Below, piece after piece: positions 48,553-62,249 of a stretch of 64,000 nucleotides of DNA. Within the stretch, counting starts at the first letter, position 1. Every line of letters starts with the position of its first letter. The DNA comes from Favolaschia claudopus (taxonomy: Eukaryota; Basidiomycota; Agaricomycetes; Agaricales; Mycenaceae): NCBI GenBank assembly GCA_037176885.1, contig JAWWNJ010000222.1, forward strand, positions 186,001-250,000, given 5' to 3'. The position numbers and the translations under genes are program-made. The notes under the pieces were generated by a model. The model searched no databases. It saw nothing but the letters and a program-made list of their open reading frames with translations, and had not been told where the DNA came from.

Positions 48553-50660
48553 CTAGCTACGGTAATGGAGAATCCGTCGACGGATTCCGTAAAAGAGAGC
48601 CTGTACACGGTGGAATTCAGCCCAAGGTTGACACCGTGGGAGGGAATTCAGCCCAAGATTGTGATTCACCCCCTGAAACCACCGGAATTCACCCCAAGGA
48701 CTGGAATCCAGCCCAATCGAATCAACACACCGCAATTGTCTGCTTGACTCAAAATAATCCAAAGCACTCACCCCTGACTGAAAGGAACAACAACAAAACA
48801 ACCCGACTCTTATAGTCACCAGCCAGGGCTTATAAGAATTGCGACTCACTGCCCCAAAAAATTATAAGCCAGAGCCAAGGCTTATAAGAAATGGAATTAA
48901 AATAGCTGACTCTGAGGCCTTGTAAGAAATCAGGAAAAAATTGTGGAGACCAAAAGGGTGCCAAATAGCCTACAAATCAGCCTAGTGTCACCACAAATGC
49001 CCGAACAGGTCCCGTTGACCTGCTATATTGACTTGAATGGAAATCGTACGGCTTGGACCGAAACCTGAATACGACAGTCAATTGAGCACCGATTGCCTTG
49101 GGTATAGGCCTGAATTGAAGCGTTTGACGAGGGCTATAGGATGATGTCATCAGCGATCGAGTCGCAGGTCACCTGACATTCCCGACTGGGTGAAAGACTG
49201 TGTTCGAAGCTATACGGAATATACAAGGCAACACCAGAGCACAGACGTTAAGGTTGGCGACAACTCCACGACACGGACGTTAAGGTTAGTGGTCCCACTC
49301 CCCCGACGGAATTCACCAGAATATAAAATTTTTCGGCAGCTTCGGAAAGGAAATCGAAGACAACATAATCCAGCAAGGCAGTGTACGGGTTAGCAACAGA
49401 AACCAGCAAGACATTGGCGAACTAGCCGCTCACAGCTGCCCGCTAGAACGTAAAGGAAATCGCCGGGCACCGAGTCAACAGAAGGACGTATTCAAGTGTA
49501 CAACACGAAGGGCAACAATACATTACCAAGTACGGTACACCACAGAGCCTAGCTATCTTACCCGGGAATTACGATCGTAATTCCGTGAAAAGGGTCCCCA
49601 AACTGGTGGAATTATGCTTGCACTTGACATCGTGGGAAGGAATTATGGTTGACGCGCTTAACAACAGGTCTTAAATGACCCAAATCTCAGGAATTATGGT
49701 TGCAGTTGTGATTCAGCCACTGAAACCAGTGGAATTATGGTTGATGACTGGAATTATGGTTGCACCCCAAGTCAGACATAGAACGAAAGAGAGCAACCAA
49801 CTCTTATAGTCACTAGCAAGGCCTTATAAGAATTGCGACTCACTGTCAGAAAAAAATTATAAGCCTGAGTCAAGGCTTATAAGAAATGCGATTGAACAGC
49901 CGACTCAAGCTATCGGGAAAAAATGTTGGAGACCAAAAGGGTGCCAAATAGCCTGGGAATCAGCCTAGTGTCACCGCAAACACCCTAACAGGTCTCGTTG
50001 AGGTGCTATATGGACTAGCTACGGTAACGGGGAATTGGGCACCCAATTCCTTCAAAAGGGTCCCAAAACGAGGGGAATTCGGGGCAACAACGACAGCGTG
50101 GGAGGGAATAGGGGGCAACTCCGAAAAAATGCCTCCCAAATCCAGGGAATTCGGAGCAACAGCTGGAATCAGGAGCAACAGGAATCCTCCCAGAATCTTC
50201 GCAGTGGAAACAAACACACAATAAATATAGTCGAACACAGCACCCTATAAGAAATCAAAAAGGACAACAGAATCTTATAGTCACCAGCCAGGCCTTATAA
50301 GAATTGCGACTCACTGCCAAAAAAATTATAAGCCAGAGCCAAGGCTTATAAGAAATGCAATTCAAATAGCCGACTCTGAGGCCTTGTAAGAAATCAGGAA
50401 AGATAGTGGAGACCAAAAGGGTGCCAAATAGCCTACAAATCAGCCTAGTGTCACCGCAAACACCCGAACAGGTCTCGTTGACTTGCTATATTGACTTGAA
50501 TGGAAATCGTACAGCTTGGACCGAAAGCTTGGTACGACAGTCAATTGAGCACTGATTGCCTTGGGTATAGGCTTGAATGGAAGTGTTTGAGGAGGGCTAT
50601 AAGATCATGTCGTCAGCGATCGAGTCGCAGGTCACCTGACATCCACGACTGGGTGAAACA
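48553..50660. repeat. Macro-repeat copy 3, lacking its first two modules (996+466+646 bp)
   Basis: Starts at 48553, 49549 and 50015. The tail of the preceding 646-bp module joins directly to the second GTCGAC module type instead of the first, so the 908- and 225-bp modules are missing. The two GTCGAC heads are identical for their first 37 bases, a natural place for unequal exchange. Confidence 0.9.
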
Positions 50661-53255
50661 CTAGCTACGGTAATGGAGAATCCGTCGACGGATTCCGTGA
50701 AAAACCACTCCAAATTCATGGGAATCCACTGCGAAGCTGTGAAAAAAGCCCTCTCAAACTGGTGGAATCCACTGCGAAGTTGGAAAAACCCAACTCGAAC
50801 TGCCGGAATCCACTGCGAAGTTGACATTTGCCCTCCCAAACTGGTGGAATCCACTGCGAAGTTGTGATCAGCCCCCTCACACCAGTGGAATCCACTGCGA
50901 AGTTGAACTTTCCCTGGATTTTCTACGGTTTTACCAAAATACTTATAACCGCTCACCACCAACTAAATGGAACAACAAAACAGAGACGCTCCTTATAGCC
51001 AACAGCCAAGCCTTGTAATGAACGCAACTCAAAAGGAACTCTCACAGCCAACCCAAACACCCAAACGAATAATTATAATGGCACACGAGCCCTAATAATT
51101 AATGTGAAATAAACGGGCGACCGTAATTATTGTCAAAGTCAGGGCCTTATAAGGCACAGTAAAATATTGTGGGAACCAAAGATGTCCCAAATGGGCTACA
51201 AACCATGGTATTGTCACCACAACTGGCCTGACAGGTCTCATTGACCTGCTACATGGCTTCGAACGGAAACCGTAGGGCAAAAACCGAAACTCTGATAGCA
51301 CAGTCAATTCTGCACCGATTGCCTTGGGTATAGGATCGAATTGAAGCGTTTGAATAGAGCTACAAGGGTCTGCCATGATCGGCCTTATCGAACCGCATCA
51401 AGGGACTCAAGTATTGGGACGCGTTGAATATATACGGTCATTTGTGTGCAGAGACAAGTGCACTGTATCAATTGAATACGTCTCACTGATAGGCCTTCAA
51501 AACCACAGATCACAGGTCTCTGGTGTCCTGACAAGGTTTCGGGATATCAACTTCAACGGGTAGAGACACTAGCTATCTTCCCCGGGAATTCTGCGCAGAA
51601 TTCCTGCCAACAGGGACCGAAAACAGTGGAATTCTGGGCGAAACAGACAGCGTGGGAGGGAATTCTGGGCGGATCATTTCAAACCCTCCCCGAATGGCGG
51701 CAAACGGTAGAATTCTGGGCGATTGACACAAGTCCCTGGAATCTCCTGTGTGGAAAACAAAACAACATCACCTCTTATAGCTCAAAGTCAACCCTAGCTA
51801 CGGTAATGGAGAATCCGTCGACGGATTCCGTAAAAGAGAGCCTGTACACGGTGGAATTCAGCCCAAGGTTGACACCGTGGGAGGGAATTCAGCCCAAGAT
51901 TGTGATTCACCCCCTGAAACCACCGGAATTCACCCCAAGGACTGGAATCCAGCCCAATCGAATCAACACACCGCAATTGTCTGCTTGACTCAAAATAATC
52001 CAAAGCACTCACCCCTGACTGAAAGGAACAACAACAAAACAACCCGACTCTTATAGTCACCAGCCAGGGCTTATAAGAATTGCGACTCACTGCCCCAAAA
52101 AATTATAAGCCAGAGCCAAGGCTTATAAGAAATGGAATTAAAATAGCTGACTCTGAGGCCTTGTAAGAAATCAGGAAAAAATTGTGGAGACCAAAAGGGT
52201 GCCAAATAGCCTACAAATCAGCCTAGTGTCACCACAAATGCCCGAACAGGTCCCGTTGACCTGCTATATTGACTTGAATGGAAATCGTACGGCTTGGACC
52301 GAAACCTGAATACGACAGTCAATTGAGCACCGATTGCCTTGGGTATAGGCCTGAATTGAAGCGTTTGACGAGGGCTATAGGATGATGTCATCAGCGATCG
52401 AGTCGCAGGTCACCTGACATTCCCGACTGGGTGAAAGACTGTGTTCGAAGCTATACGGAATATACAAGGCAACACCAGAGCACAGACGTTAAGGTTGGCG
52501 ACAACTCCACGACACGGACGTTAAGGTTAGTGGTCCCACTCCCCCGACGGAATTCACCAGAATATAAAATTTTTCGGCAGCTTCGGAAAGGAAATCGAAG
52601 ACAACATAATCCAGCAAGGCAGTGTACGGGTTAGCAACAGAAACCAGCAAGACATTGGCGAACTAGCCGCTCACAGCTGCCCGCTAGAACGTAAAGGAAA
52701 TCGCCGGGCACCGAGTCAACAGAAGGACGTATTCAAGTGTACAACACGAAGGGCAACAATACATTACCAAGTACGGTACACCACAGAGCCTAGCTATCTT
52801 ACCCGGGAATTACGATCGTAATTCCGTGAAAAGGGTCCCCAAACTGGTGGAATTATGCTTGCACTTGACATCGTGGGAAGGAATTATGGTTGACGCGCTT
52901 AACAACAGGTCTTAAATGACCCAAATCTCAGGAATTATGGTTGCAGTTGTGATTCAGCCACTGAAACCAGTGGAATTATGGTTGATGACTGGAATTATGG
53001 TTGCACCCCAAGTCAGACATAGAACGAAAGAGAGCAACCAACTCTTATAGTCACTAGCAAGGCCTTATAAGAATTGCGACTCACTGTCAGAAAAAAATTA
53101 TAAGCCTGAGTCAAGGCTTATAAGAAATGCGATTGAACAGCCGACTCAAGCTATCGGGAAAAAATGTTGGAGACCAAAAGGGTGCCAAATAGCCTGGGAA
53201 TCAGCCTAGTGTCACCGCAAACACCCTAACAGGTCTCGTTGAGGTGCTATATGGA
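50661..53255. repeat. Macro-repeat copy 4 (908+225+996+466 bp)
   Basis: Starts at 50661, 51569, 51794 and 52790. The usual 646-bp module is replaced by a different module-1-type unit at 53256. Confidence 0.9.
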
Positions 53256-53846
53256 CTAGCTACGGTAACGGGGAATTGGGCACCCAATTCCTTCAAAAGG
53301 GTCCCAAAACGAGGGGAATTCGGGGCAACAACGACAGCGTGGGAGGGAATAGGGGGCAACTCCGAAAAAATGCCTCCCAAATCCAGGGAATTCGGAGCAA
53401 CAGCTGGAATAGGGAGCAACACGAATCCTCCCAGAATCTTTGCAGTAGAAACAAACGCACAATAAATATAGTCGAACACTGCACCCTATAAGAAATCAAA
53501 AAGGACAACAGAATCTTATAGTCACCAGCCAGGCCTTATAAGAATTGCGACTCACTGCCAAAAAAAATTATAAGCCCGAGCCAAGGCTTATAAGAAATGC
53601 AATTAAAATAGCCGACTCTGAGGCCTTGTAAGAAACCAGGAAAAATGGTGGAGACCAAAAGGGTGCCAAATAGCCTACAAATCAGCCTAGTGTCACCGCA
53701 AACACCCGAACAGGTCCCGTTGACTTGCTATATTGACTTGAATGGAAAACGTAAGGCTTGGACCGAAAGGTTGGTACGACAGCCAATTGTGGGTATAGGC
53801 TCGAATTGAAGCGTTTGACGAGGACTATAAGATTATGTCATCAGCC
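53256..53846. repeat. Array module 29 (palindrome as module 1, tail of module 8 type)
   Basis: Palindrome 53272-53291. The sequence follows 37734-38320 at an offset of 15522 until it is cut at GTCATCAGCC|CTAG. Confidence 0.85.
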
Positions 53847-55243
53847 CTAGCTACGGTAACGGGGAATTGGGCACCCAATTCCTTCAAAAGGGTCCCAAAA
53901 CGAGGGGAATTCGGGGCAACAACGACAGCGTGGGAGGGAATAGGGGGCAACTCCGAAAAAATGCCTCCCAAATCCAGGGAATCCGGAGCAACAGCTGGAA
54001 TAGGGAGCAACACGAACTCTGCCAGAATTTTCGGACAAGAAACAAATGCACTCAACTCTTATAGCCCCAAGCAAGGCCTTATAATAAATGCAACTCGAAG
54101 GAAACCCTCTCAGCCGAGGCAATTGCCCAAACGAATTATTATAACGGCTCACCAGCCCTTATGATAAATGCCAGCTAAAATCATTATTATAGTCACCGGT
54201 TGGACAGTGCGGAAAATATTGCTGGAACCAAATATGTCCCAAATGGCCTACAAACCATGGTAGTGTCACCGCGAATAGCCGGACAGGTCTTGTCGACTTG
54301 CTATACGGCCTCGAACGGAAACCGTACGGTGAAAACCGGAACTCTGATAGCAGAGTCAATTGTGCACCGATTGCCTTAGTTGTAGGCTCGAATTGAAGCG
54401 TTTGAATGCCGCTACACTGCCAGCGATCGCATTGAACTAAGTCAAGGTACTCAGGTATTGGGACGTGTTGAATATATACGGTCATTTGCGTGCAGAGACA
54501 AGTGCACTGCATCGGTTGAATGTGTCTCACTGATAGGACTTGAAAGCCACACATTATAGGTCTCTGGTGTCCTGGCAAGGTTTAGGGATATTGACTTCAG
54601 ATGGTATAGACACTGCGTAGAGGGGACAAGCATCGAACACTGCAACCGAACAAATACGGAATCCAGCAAGGCAACACCAGAGCAGAGACGTTAAGGTTGG
54701 TGACAACCCAGCAGCACGGACGTTCAGGTTAGTGACCCCACTCCCCCGACGGAATCCACCAAAATCCAAAATTTTTTCGGCAGCTTCGGAAAGGAAATCG
54801 AAGAGCACACAATCCAGCAAGGCAGTGTACGGGTTAACAACGGAAAGCAGCAAGACATTGGCGAGCTAGCCACTCATAGCTCCCCGCTATCGTAAAGGAA
54901 ACCAAGGTCAACGGAGTGAAAGGAAGAGACATATTCAAGTAGGGACCAACCATTATAAGGCCGGATAGCACAGAGACTCAATACAAGGCTTCAAGGGTCA
55001 TCACACTGAACAGAAGGACGTATTCAAAGGCTAAGCAACCATCATAAGGCCAGAACAGTACCCAGTACAACCAGAGCCTTATAGTGTTCAATTGAGTCAA
55101 TACAATACAATACAATACAAGACTGTGTTGCACCAGCCAAGTGAACACCGTTGAGCCCATGTATCAACAGCCAGAGTCAATGCCTTGTAATGGTGCAAAG
55201 TCTTGGTGATATAGCTTGGAATGCTGAGGAGAATCCAGAAAGA
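53847..55243. repeat. Array module 30, full length (copy of module 10)
   Basis: Copy of 40069-41465 at an offset of 13778, same length of 1397 bp, palindrome 53863-53882, (AATAC)4 at 55099-55118. Confidence 0.9.
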
Positions 55244-55889
55244 CTAGCTATCTTCCCCGGGAATTAGGGGCCTAATTCCGTGCCAAGGGGCCTCAAAACA
55301 GCGGAATTACGGGCAACAACGACAGCGTGGGAGGGAATTAGGGGCAACACATGAAAAACGCCTCCAGAATCTAGGGAATTAGGAGCAACAGCTGGAATCA
55401 GGAGCAACAGGAATCCTCCCAGAATCTTCGCAGTGGAAACAAACACACAATAAATATAGTCGAACACAGCACCCTATAAGAAATCAAAAAGGACAACAGA
55501 ATCTTATAGTCACCAGCCAGGCCTTATAAGAATTGCGACTCACTGCCAAAAAAATTATAAGCCAGAGCCAAGGCTTATAAGAAATGCAATTCAAATAGCC
55601 GACTCTGAGGCCTTGTAAGAAATCAGGAAAGATAGTGGAGACCAAAAGGGTGCCAAATAGCCTACAAATCAGCCTAGTGTCACCGCAAACACCCGAACAG
55701 GTCTCGTTGACTTGCTATATTGACTTGAATGGAAATCGTACAGCTTGGACCGAAAGCTTGGTACGACAGTCAATTGAGCACTGATTGCCTTGGGTATAGG
55801 CTTGAATGGAAGTGTTTGAGGAGGGCTATAAGATCATGTCGTCAGCGATCGAGTCGCAGGTCACCTGACATCCACGACTGGGTGAAACA
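55244..55889. repeat. Array module 31 (copy of module 11)
   Basis: Copy of 41466-42111 at the same 13778 offset; palindrome 55260-55279. The duplicated block therefore spans modules 10-11 and continues into the macro-repeat. Confidence 0.9.
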
Positions 55890-58484
55890 CTAGCTACGGT
55901 AATGGAGAATCCGTCGACGGATTCCGTGAAAAACCACTCCAAATTCATGGGAATCCACTGCGAAGCTGTGAAAAAAGCCCTCTCAAACTGGTGGAATCCA
56001 CTGCGAAGTTGGAAAAACCCAACTCGAACTGCCGGAATCCACTGCGAAGTTGACATATGCCCTCCCAAACTGGTGGAATCCACTGCGAAGTTGTGATCAG
56101 CCCCCTCACACCAGTGGAATCCACTGCGAAGTTGAACTTTCCCTGGATTTTCTACGGTTTTACCAAAATACTTATAACCGCTCACCACCAACTAAATGGA
56201 ACAACAAAACAGAGACGCTCCTTATAGCCAACAGCCAAGCCTTGTAATGAACGCAACTCAAAAGGAACTCTCACAGCCAACCCAAACACCCAAACGAATA
56301 ATTATAATGGCACACGAGCCCTAATAATTAATGCGAAATAAACGGGCGACCGTAATTATTGTCAAAGTCAGGGCCTTATAAGGCACAGTAAAATATTGTG
56401 GGAACCAAAGATGTCCCAAATGGGCTACAAACCATGGTATTGTCACCACAACTGGCCTGACAGGTCTCATTGACCTGCTACATGGCTTCGAACGGAAACC
56501 GTAGGGCAAAAACCGAAACTCTGATAGCACAGTCAATTCTGCACCGATTGCCTTGGGTATAGGATCGAATTGAAGCGTTTGAATAGAGCTACAAGGGTCT
56601 GCCATGATCGGCCTTATCGAACCGCATCAAGGGACTCAAGTATTGGGACGCGTTGAATATATACGGTCATTTGTGTGCAGAGACAAGTGCACTGTATCAA
56701 TTGAATACGTCTCACTGATAGGCCTTCAAAACCACAGATCACAGGTCTCTGGTGTCCTGACAAGGTTTCGGGATATCAACTTCAACGGGTAGAGACACTA
56801 GCTATCTTCCCCGGGAATTCTGCGCAGAATTCCTGCCAACAGGGACCGAAAACAGTGGAATTCTGGGCGAAACAGACAGCGTGGGAGGGAATTCTGGGCG
56901 GATCATTTCAAACCCTCCCCGAATGGCGGCAAACGGTAGAATTCTGGGCGATTGACACAAGTCCCTGGAATCTCCTGTGTGGAAAACAAAACAACATCAC
57001 CTCTTATAGCTCAAAGTCAACCCTAGCTACGGTAATGGAGAATCCGTCGACGGATTCCGTAAAAGAGAGCCTGTACACGGTGGAATTCAGCCCAAGGTTG
57101 ACACCGTGGGAGGGAATTCAGCCCAAGATTGTGATTCACCCCCTGAAACCACCGGAATTCACCCCAAGGACTGGAATCCAGCCCAATCGAATCAACACAC
57201 CGCAATTGTCTGCTTGACTCAAAATAATCCAAAGCACTCACCCCTGACTGAAAGGAACAACAACAAAACAACCCGACTCTTATAGTCACCAGCCAGGGCT
57301 TATAAGAATTGCGACTCACTGCCCCAAAAAATTATAAGCCAGAGCCAAGGCTTATAAGAAATGGAATTAAAATAGCTGACTCTGAGGCCTTGTAAGAAAT
57401 CAGGAAAAAATTGTGGAGACCAAAAGGGTGCCAAATAGCCTACAAATCAGCCTAGTGTCACCACAAATGCCCGAACAGGTCCCGTTGACCTGCTATATTG
57501 ACTTGAATGGAAATCGTACGGCTTGGACCGAAACCTGAATACGACAGTCAATTGAGCACCGATTGCCTTGGGTATAGGCCTGAATTGAAGCGTTTGACGA
57601 GGGCTATAGGATGATGTCATCAGCGATCGAGTCGCAGGTCACCTGACATTCCCGACTGGGTGAAAGACTGTGTTCGAAGCTATACGGAATATACAAGGCA
57701 ACACCAGAGCACAGACGTTAAGGTTGGCGACAACTCCACGACACGGACGTTAAGGTTAGTGGTCCCACTCCCCCGACGGAATTCACCAGAATATAAAATT
57801 TTTCGGCAGCTTCGGAAAGGAAATCGAAGACAACATAATCCAGCAAGGCAGTGTACGGGTTAGCAACAGAAACCAGCAAGACATTGGCGAACTAGCCGCT
57901 CACAGCTGCCCGCTAGAACGTAAAGGAAATCGCCGGGCACCGAGTCAACAGAAGGACGTATTCAAGTGTACAACACGAAGGGCAACAATACATTACCAAG
58001 TACGGTACACCACAGAGCCTAGCTATCTTACCCGGGAATTACGATCGTAATTCCGTGAAAAGGGTCCCCAAACTGGTGGAATTATGCTTGCACTTGACAT
58101 CGTGGGAAGGAATTATGGTTGACGCGCTTAACAACAGGTCTTAAATGACCCAAATCTCAGGAATTATGGTTGCAGTTGTGATTCAGCCACTGAAACCAGT
58201 GGAATTATGGTTGATGACTGGAATTATGGTTGCACCCCAAGTCAGACATAGAACGAAAGAGAGCAACCAACTCTTATAGTCACTAGCAAGGCCTTATAAG
58301 AATTGCGACTCACTGTCAGAAAAAAATTATAAGCCTGAGTCAAGGCTTATAAGAAATGCGATTGAACAGCCGACTCAAGCTATCGGGAAAAAATGTTGGA
58401 GACCAAAAGGGTGCCAAATAGCCTGGGAATCAGCCTAGTGTCACCGCAAACACCCTAACAGGTCTCGTTGAGGTGCTATATGGA
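55890..58484. repeat. Macro-repeat copy 5 (908+225+996+466 bp)
   Basis: Starts at 55890, 56798, 57023 and 58019. As in copy 4, the fifth module is replaced, here by a copy of module 10. Confidence 0.9.
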
Positions 58485-59881
58485 CTAGCTACGGTAACGG
58501 GGAATTGGGCACCCAATTCCTTCAAAAGGGTCCCAAAACGAGGGGAATTCGGGGCAACAACGACAGCGTGGGAGGGAATAGGGGGCAACTCCGAAAAAAT
58601 GCCTCCCAAATCCAGGGAATCCGGAGCAACAGCTGGAATAGGGAGCAACACGAACTCTGCCAGAATTTTCGGACAAGAAACAAATGCACTCAACTCTTAT
58701 AGCCCCAAGCAAGGCCTTATAATAAATGCAACTCGAAGGAAACCCTCTCAGCCGAGGCAATTGCCCAAACGAATTATTATAACGGCTCACCAGCCCTTAT
58801 GATAAATGCCAGCTAAAATCATTATTATAGTCACCGGTTGGACAGTGCGGAAAATATTGCTGGAACCAAATATGTCCCAAATGGCCTACAAACCATGGTA
58901 GTGTCACCGCGAATAGCCGGACAGGTCTTGTCGACTTGCTATACGGCCTCGAACGGAAACCGTACGGTGAAAACCGGAACTCTGATAGCAGAGTCAATTG
59001 TGCACCGATTGCCTTAGTTGTAGGCTCGAATTGAAGCGTTTGAATGCCGCTACACTGCCAGCGATCGCATTGAACTAAGTCAAGGTACTCAGGTATTGGG
59101 ACGTGTTGAATATATACGGTCATTTGCGTGCAGAGACAAGTGCACTGCATCGGTTGAATGTGTCTCACTGATAGGACTTGAAAGCCACACATTATAGGTC
59201 TCTGGTGTCCTGGCAAGGTTTAGGGATATTGACTTCAGATGGTATAGACACTGCGTAGAGGGGACAAGCATCGAACACTGCAACCGAACAAATACGGAAT
59301 CCAGCAAGGCAACACCAGAGCAGAGACGTTAAGGTTGGTGACAACCCAGCAGCACGGACGTTCAGGTTAGTGACCCCACTCCCCCGACGGAATCCACCAA
59401 AATCCAAAATTTTTTCGGCAGCTTCGGAAAGGAAATCGAAGAGCACACAATCCAGCAAGGCAGTGTACGGGTTAACAACGGAAAGCAGCAAGACATTGGC
59501 GAGCTAGCCACTCATAGCTCCCCGCTATCGTAAAGGAAACCAAGGTCAACGGAGTGAAAGGAAGAGACATATTCAAGTAGGGACCAACCATTATAAGGCC
59601 GGATAGCACAGAGACTCAATACAAGGCTTCAAGGGTCATCACACTGAACAGAAGGACGTATTCAAAGGCTAAGCAACCATCATAAGGCCAGAACAGTACC
59701 CAGTACAACCAGAGCCTTATAGTGTTCAATTGAGTCAATACAATACAATACAATACAAGACTGTGTTGCACCAGCCAAGTGAACACCGTTGAGCCCATGT
59801 ATCAACAGCCAGAGTCAATGCCTTGTAATGGTGCAAAGTCTTGGTGATATAGCTTGGAATGCTGAGGAGAATCCAGAAAGA
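58485..59881. repeat. Array module 36, full length (copy of module 10)
   Basis: 1397 bp, copy of 40069-41465 (offset 18416), palindrome 58501-58520, (AATAC)4 at 59737-59756, ends CCAGAAAGACT. Confidence 0.9.
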
Positions 59882-60111
59882 CTAGCTATCTTCCCCGGGA
59901 ATTAGGGGCCTAATTCCGTGCCAAGGGGCCTCAAAACAGCGGAATTACGGGCAACAACGACAGCGTGGGAGGGAATTAGGGGCAACACATGAAAAACGCC
60001 TCCAGAATCTAGGGAATTAGGAGCAACAGCTGGAATCAGGAGCAACAGGAATCCTCCCAGAATCTTCGCAGTGGAAACAAACACACAATAAATATAGTCG
60101 AACACAGCACC
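59882..60111. repeat. Array module 37, head only (230 bp, type of module 11)
   Basis: Palindrome 59898-59917. It is cut at CACAGCAC|CTAG where intact copies read CACAGCACCCTATAAG. Confidence 0.85.
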
Positions 60112-61127
60112 CTAGCTACGGTAACGGGGAATTGGGCACCCAATTCCTTCAAAAGGGTCCCAAAACGAGGGGAATTCGGGGCAACAACGACAGCGTGGGA
60201 GGGAATAGGGGGCAACTCCGAAAAAATGCCTCCCAAATCCAGGGAATTCGGAGCAACAGCTGGAATAGGGAGCAACACGAATCCTCCCAGAATCTTTGCA
60301 GTAGAAACAAACGCACAATAAATATAGTCGAACACTGCACCCTATAAGAAATCAAAAAGGACAACAGAATCTTATAGTCACCAGCCAGGCCTTATAAGAA
60401 TTGCGACTCACTGCCAAAAAAAATTATAAGCCCGAGCCAAGGCTTATAAGAAATGCAATTAAAATAGCCGACTCTGAGGCCTTGTAAGAAACCAGGAAAA
60501 ATGGTGGAGACCAAAAGGGTGCCAAATAGCCTACAAATCAGCCTAGTGTCACCGCAAACACCCGAACAGGTCCCGTTGACTTGCTATATTGACTTGAATG
60601 GAAAACGTAAGGCTTGGACCGAAAGGTTGGTACGACAGCCAATTGTGGGTATAGGCTCGAATTGAAGCGTTTGACGAGGACTATAAGATTATGTCATCAG
60701 CCCTCGAGTCGCAGGTCACCTGACATTCCTGACTTGGTCAAACACTGTGTTCGAAGCCATACGGAATACACAAGACAACCCCAAAGCACGGACGTTAAGG
60801 TTTGCGACAACCACACAGCACGAACGTTAAGGTTAGTGGTCCCACTCCCCCGATGGAATTCACCAGAATATAAAATTTTTTCGGCAGCTTCGGAAAGGAA
60901 ACCGCGGACCAAGCAATCCAGCAGGGCAATGCACGGGTTAGCAACGGAATCCAGCAAGACATTGGCGAACTAGCCACTCAAACCTCCCCGCCTTCGTAAA
61001 GGAAATCGTGGGGGGGCACCGAGTGAACAGAAGGACGTACTCAAGTGTACAACACGACGGCCAACAATACATTACCAAGTACGGTACACCACAGAGCCTT
61101 ATAGTAGCCAATCAACCCAGTCTGACC
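60112..61127. repeat. Array module 38 (copy of module 8, cut short)
   Basis: Follows 37734 onward at an offset of 22378, palindrome 60128-60147. Cut at CAGTCTGACC|CTAG where module 8 reads CAGTCTGACCCTGTCG. Confidence 0.9.
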
Positions 61128-61880
61128 CTAGCTATCTTCCCCGGGAATGCAGGCCTGAATTCCGTGAGACAGGCCCCGAAACCAGTGGAATCCACACCAC
61201 CTTTGGCAGCGTGGGAGGGAATCCATGCCACCTTTTTGAATAATGCCCTCGGAATGGGCGGAATCCACGCCACCTACAGCGAAAGTGTGAAAATGGACCT
61301 GAAATGACTGGAATCCACGCCACCTACTAGAATCCACGCCACCTGCCGAAATCCACCCAAAATCTTAGAGCCAACTCGAAAATGTGAGCAGAAACTTATA
61401 GACGAGCCCAAGGCCTTATAATAAATGCGAAAAAATTATAGCCAAGTGCGAGCCCTTATAATTAATGTCAATTAAAATCATTATTATAGTCAACGCTCCA
61501 GCACTATAAGGACAGTGCAGAAAAATATTGTTGGAACCAAATATGTCCCAAATGGCCTACAACCCATGGTAGTGTCACCGCGAATGGCCTGTCAGGTCTT
61601 GTTGACTTGCTATATGGCCTCAAACGGAAACCATAGGGCGAAAACCGAAACTCTGATAGCACAGTCAATTCTCTACTGATTGCCTTGGGTCTAGGCTCGA
61701 ATTGAAGCGTTTGAATGCCGCTACAAGGCTACACTGCCAGCGATCGCATTGAACTAAGTCCAGGTACTCAGGTATTGAGACGTGTTGAATATATACGGTC
61801 ATTTGCGTGCAGAGACAAGTACACTGCATCAATTGAATATGTCTCACTGATAGGCCTTCAAAACCACGCATTACAGGTCT
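61128..61880. repeat. Array module 39 (head of module 2)
   Basis: Head follows 32681 onward (offset 28447), palindrome 61144-61163 with the same single mismatch. Cut at TTACAGGTCT|CTAG. Confidence 0.85.
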
Positions 61881-62249
61881 CTAGCTACGGTAACGGGGAA
61901 TTGGGCACCCAATTCCTTCAAAAGGGTCCCAAAACGAGAGGAATTCGGGGCAACAACGACGGCGTGGGAGGGAATAGGGGGCAACTCCGAAAAAATGCCC
62001 CCCAAATCCAGGGAATTCGGAGCAACAGCTGGAATAGGGAGCAACACGAATCCTCCCAGAATCTTCGCAGTAGAAACAAACGCACAATAAATATAGTCGA
62101 ACACAGCACCCTATAAGAAATCAAAAAGGACAACAGAATCTTATAGTCACCAGCCAGGCCTTATAAGAATTGCGACTCACTGCCAAAAAAAAATATAAGC
62201 CAGAGGCAAGGCTTATAAGAAATGCAATTAAAATAGCAGACTCTGAGGC
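61881..62249. repeat. Array module 40 (palindrome as module 1)
   Basis: Palindrome 61897-61916; the conserved box reads GGCGTGGGAGGGAAT (G for A). Cut at GACTCTGAGGC|CTAG. Confidence 0.85.
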
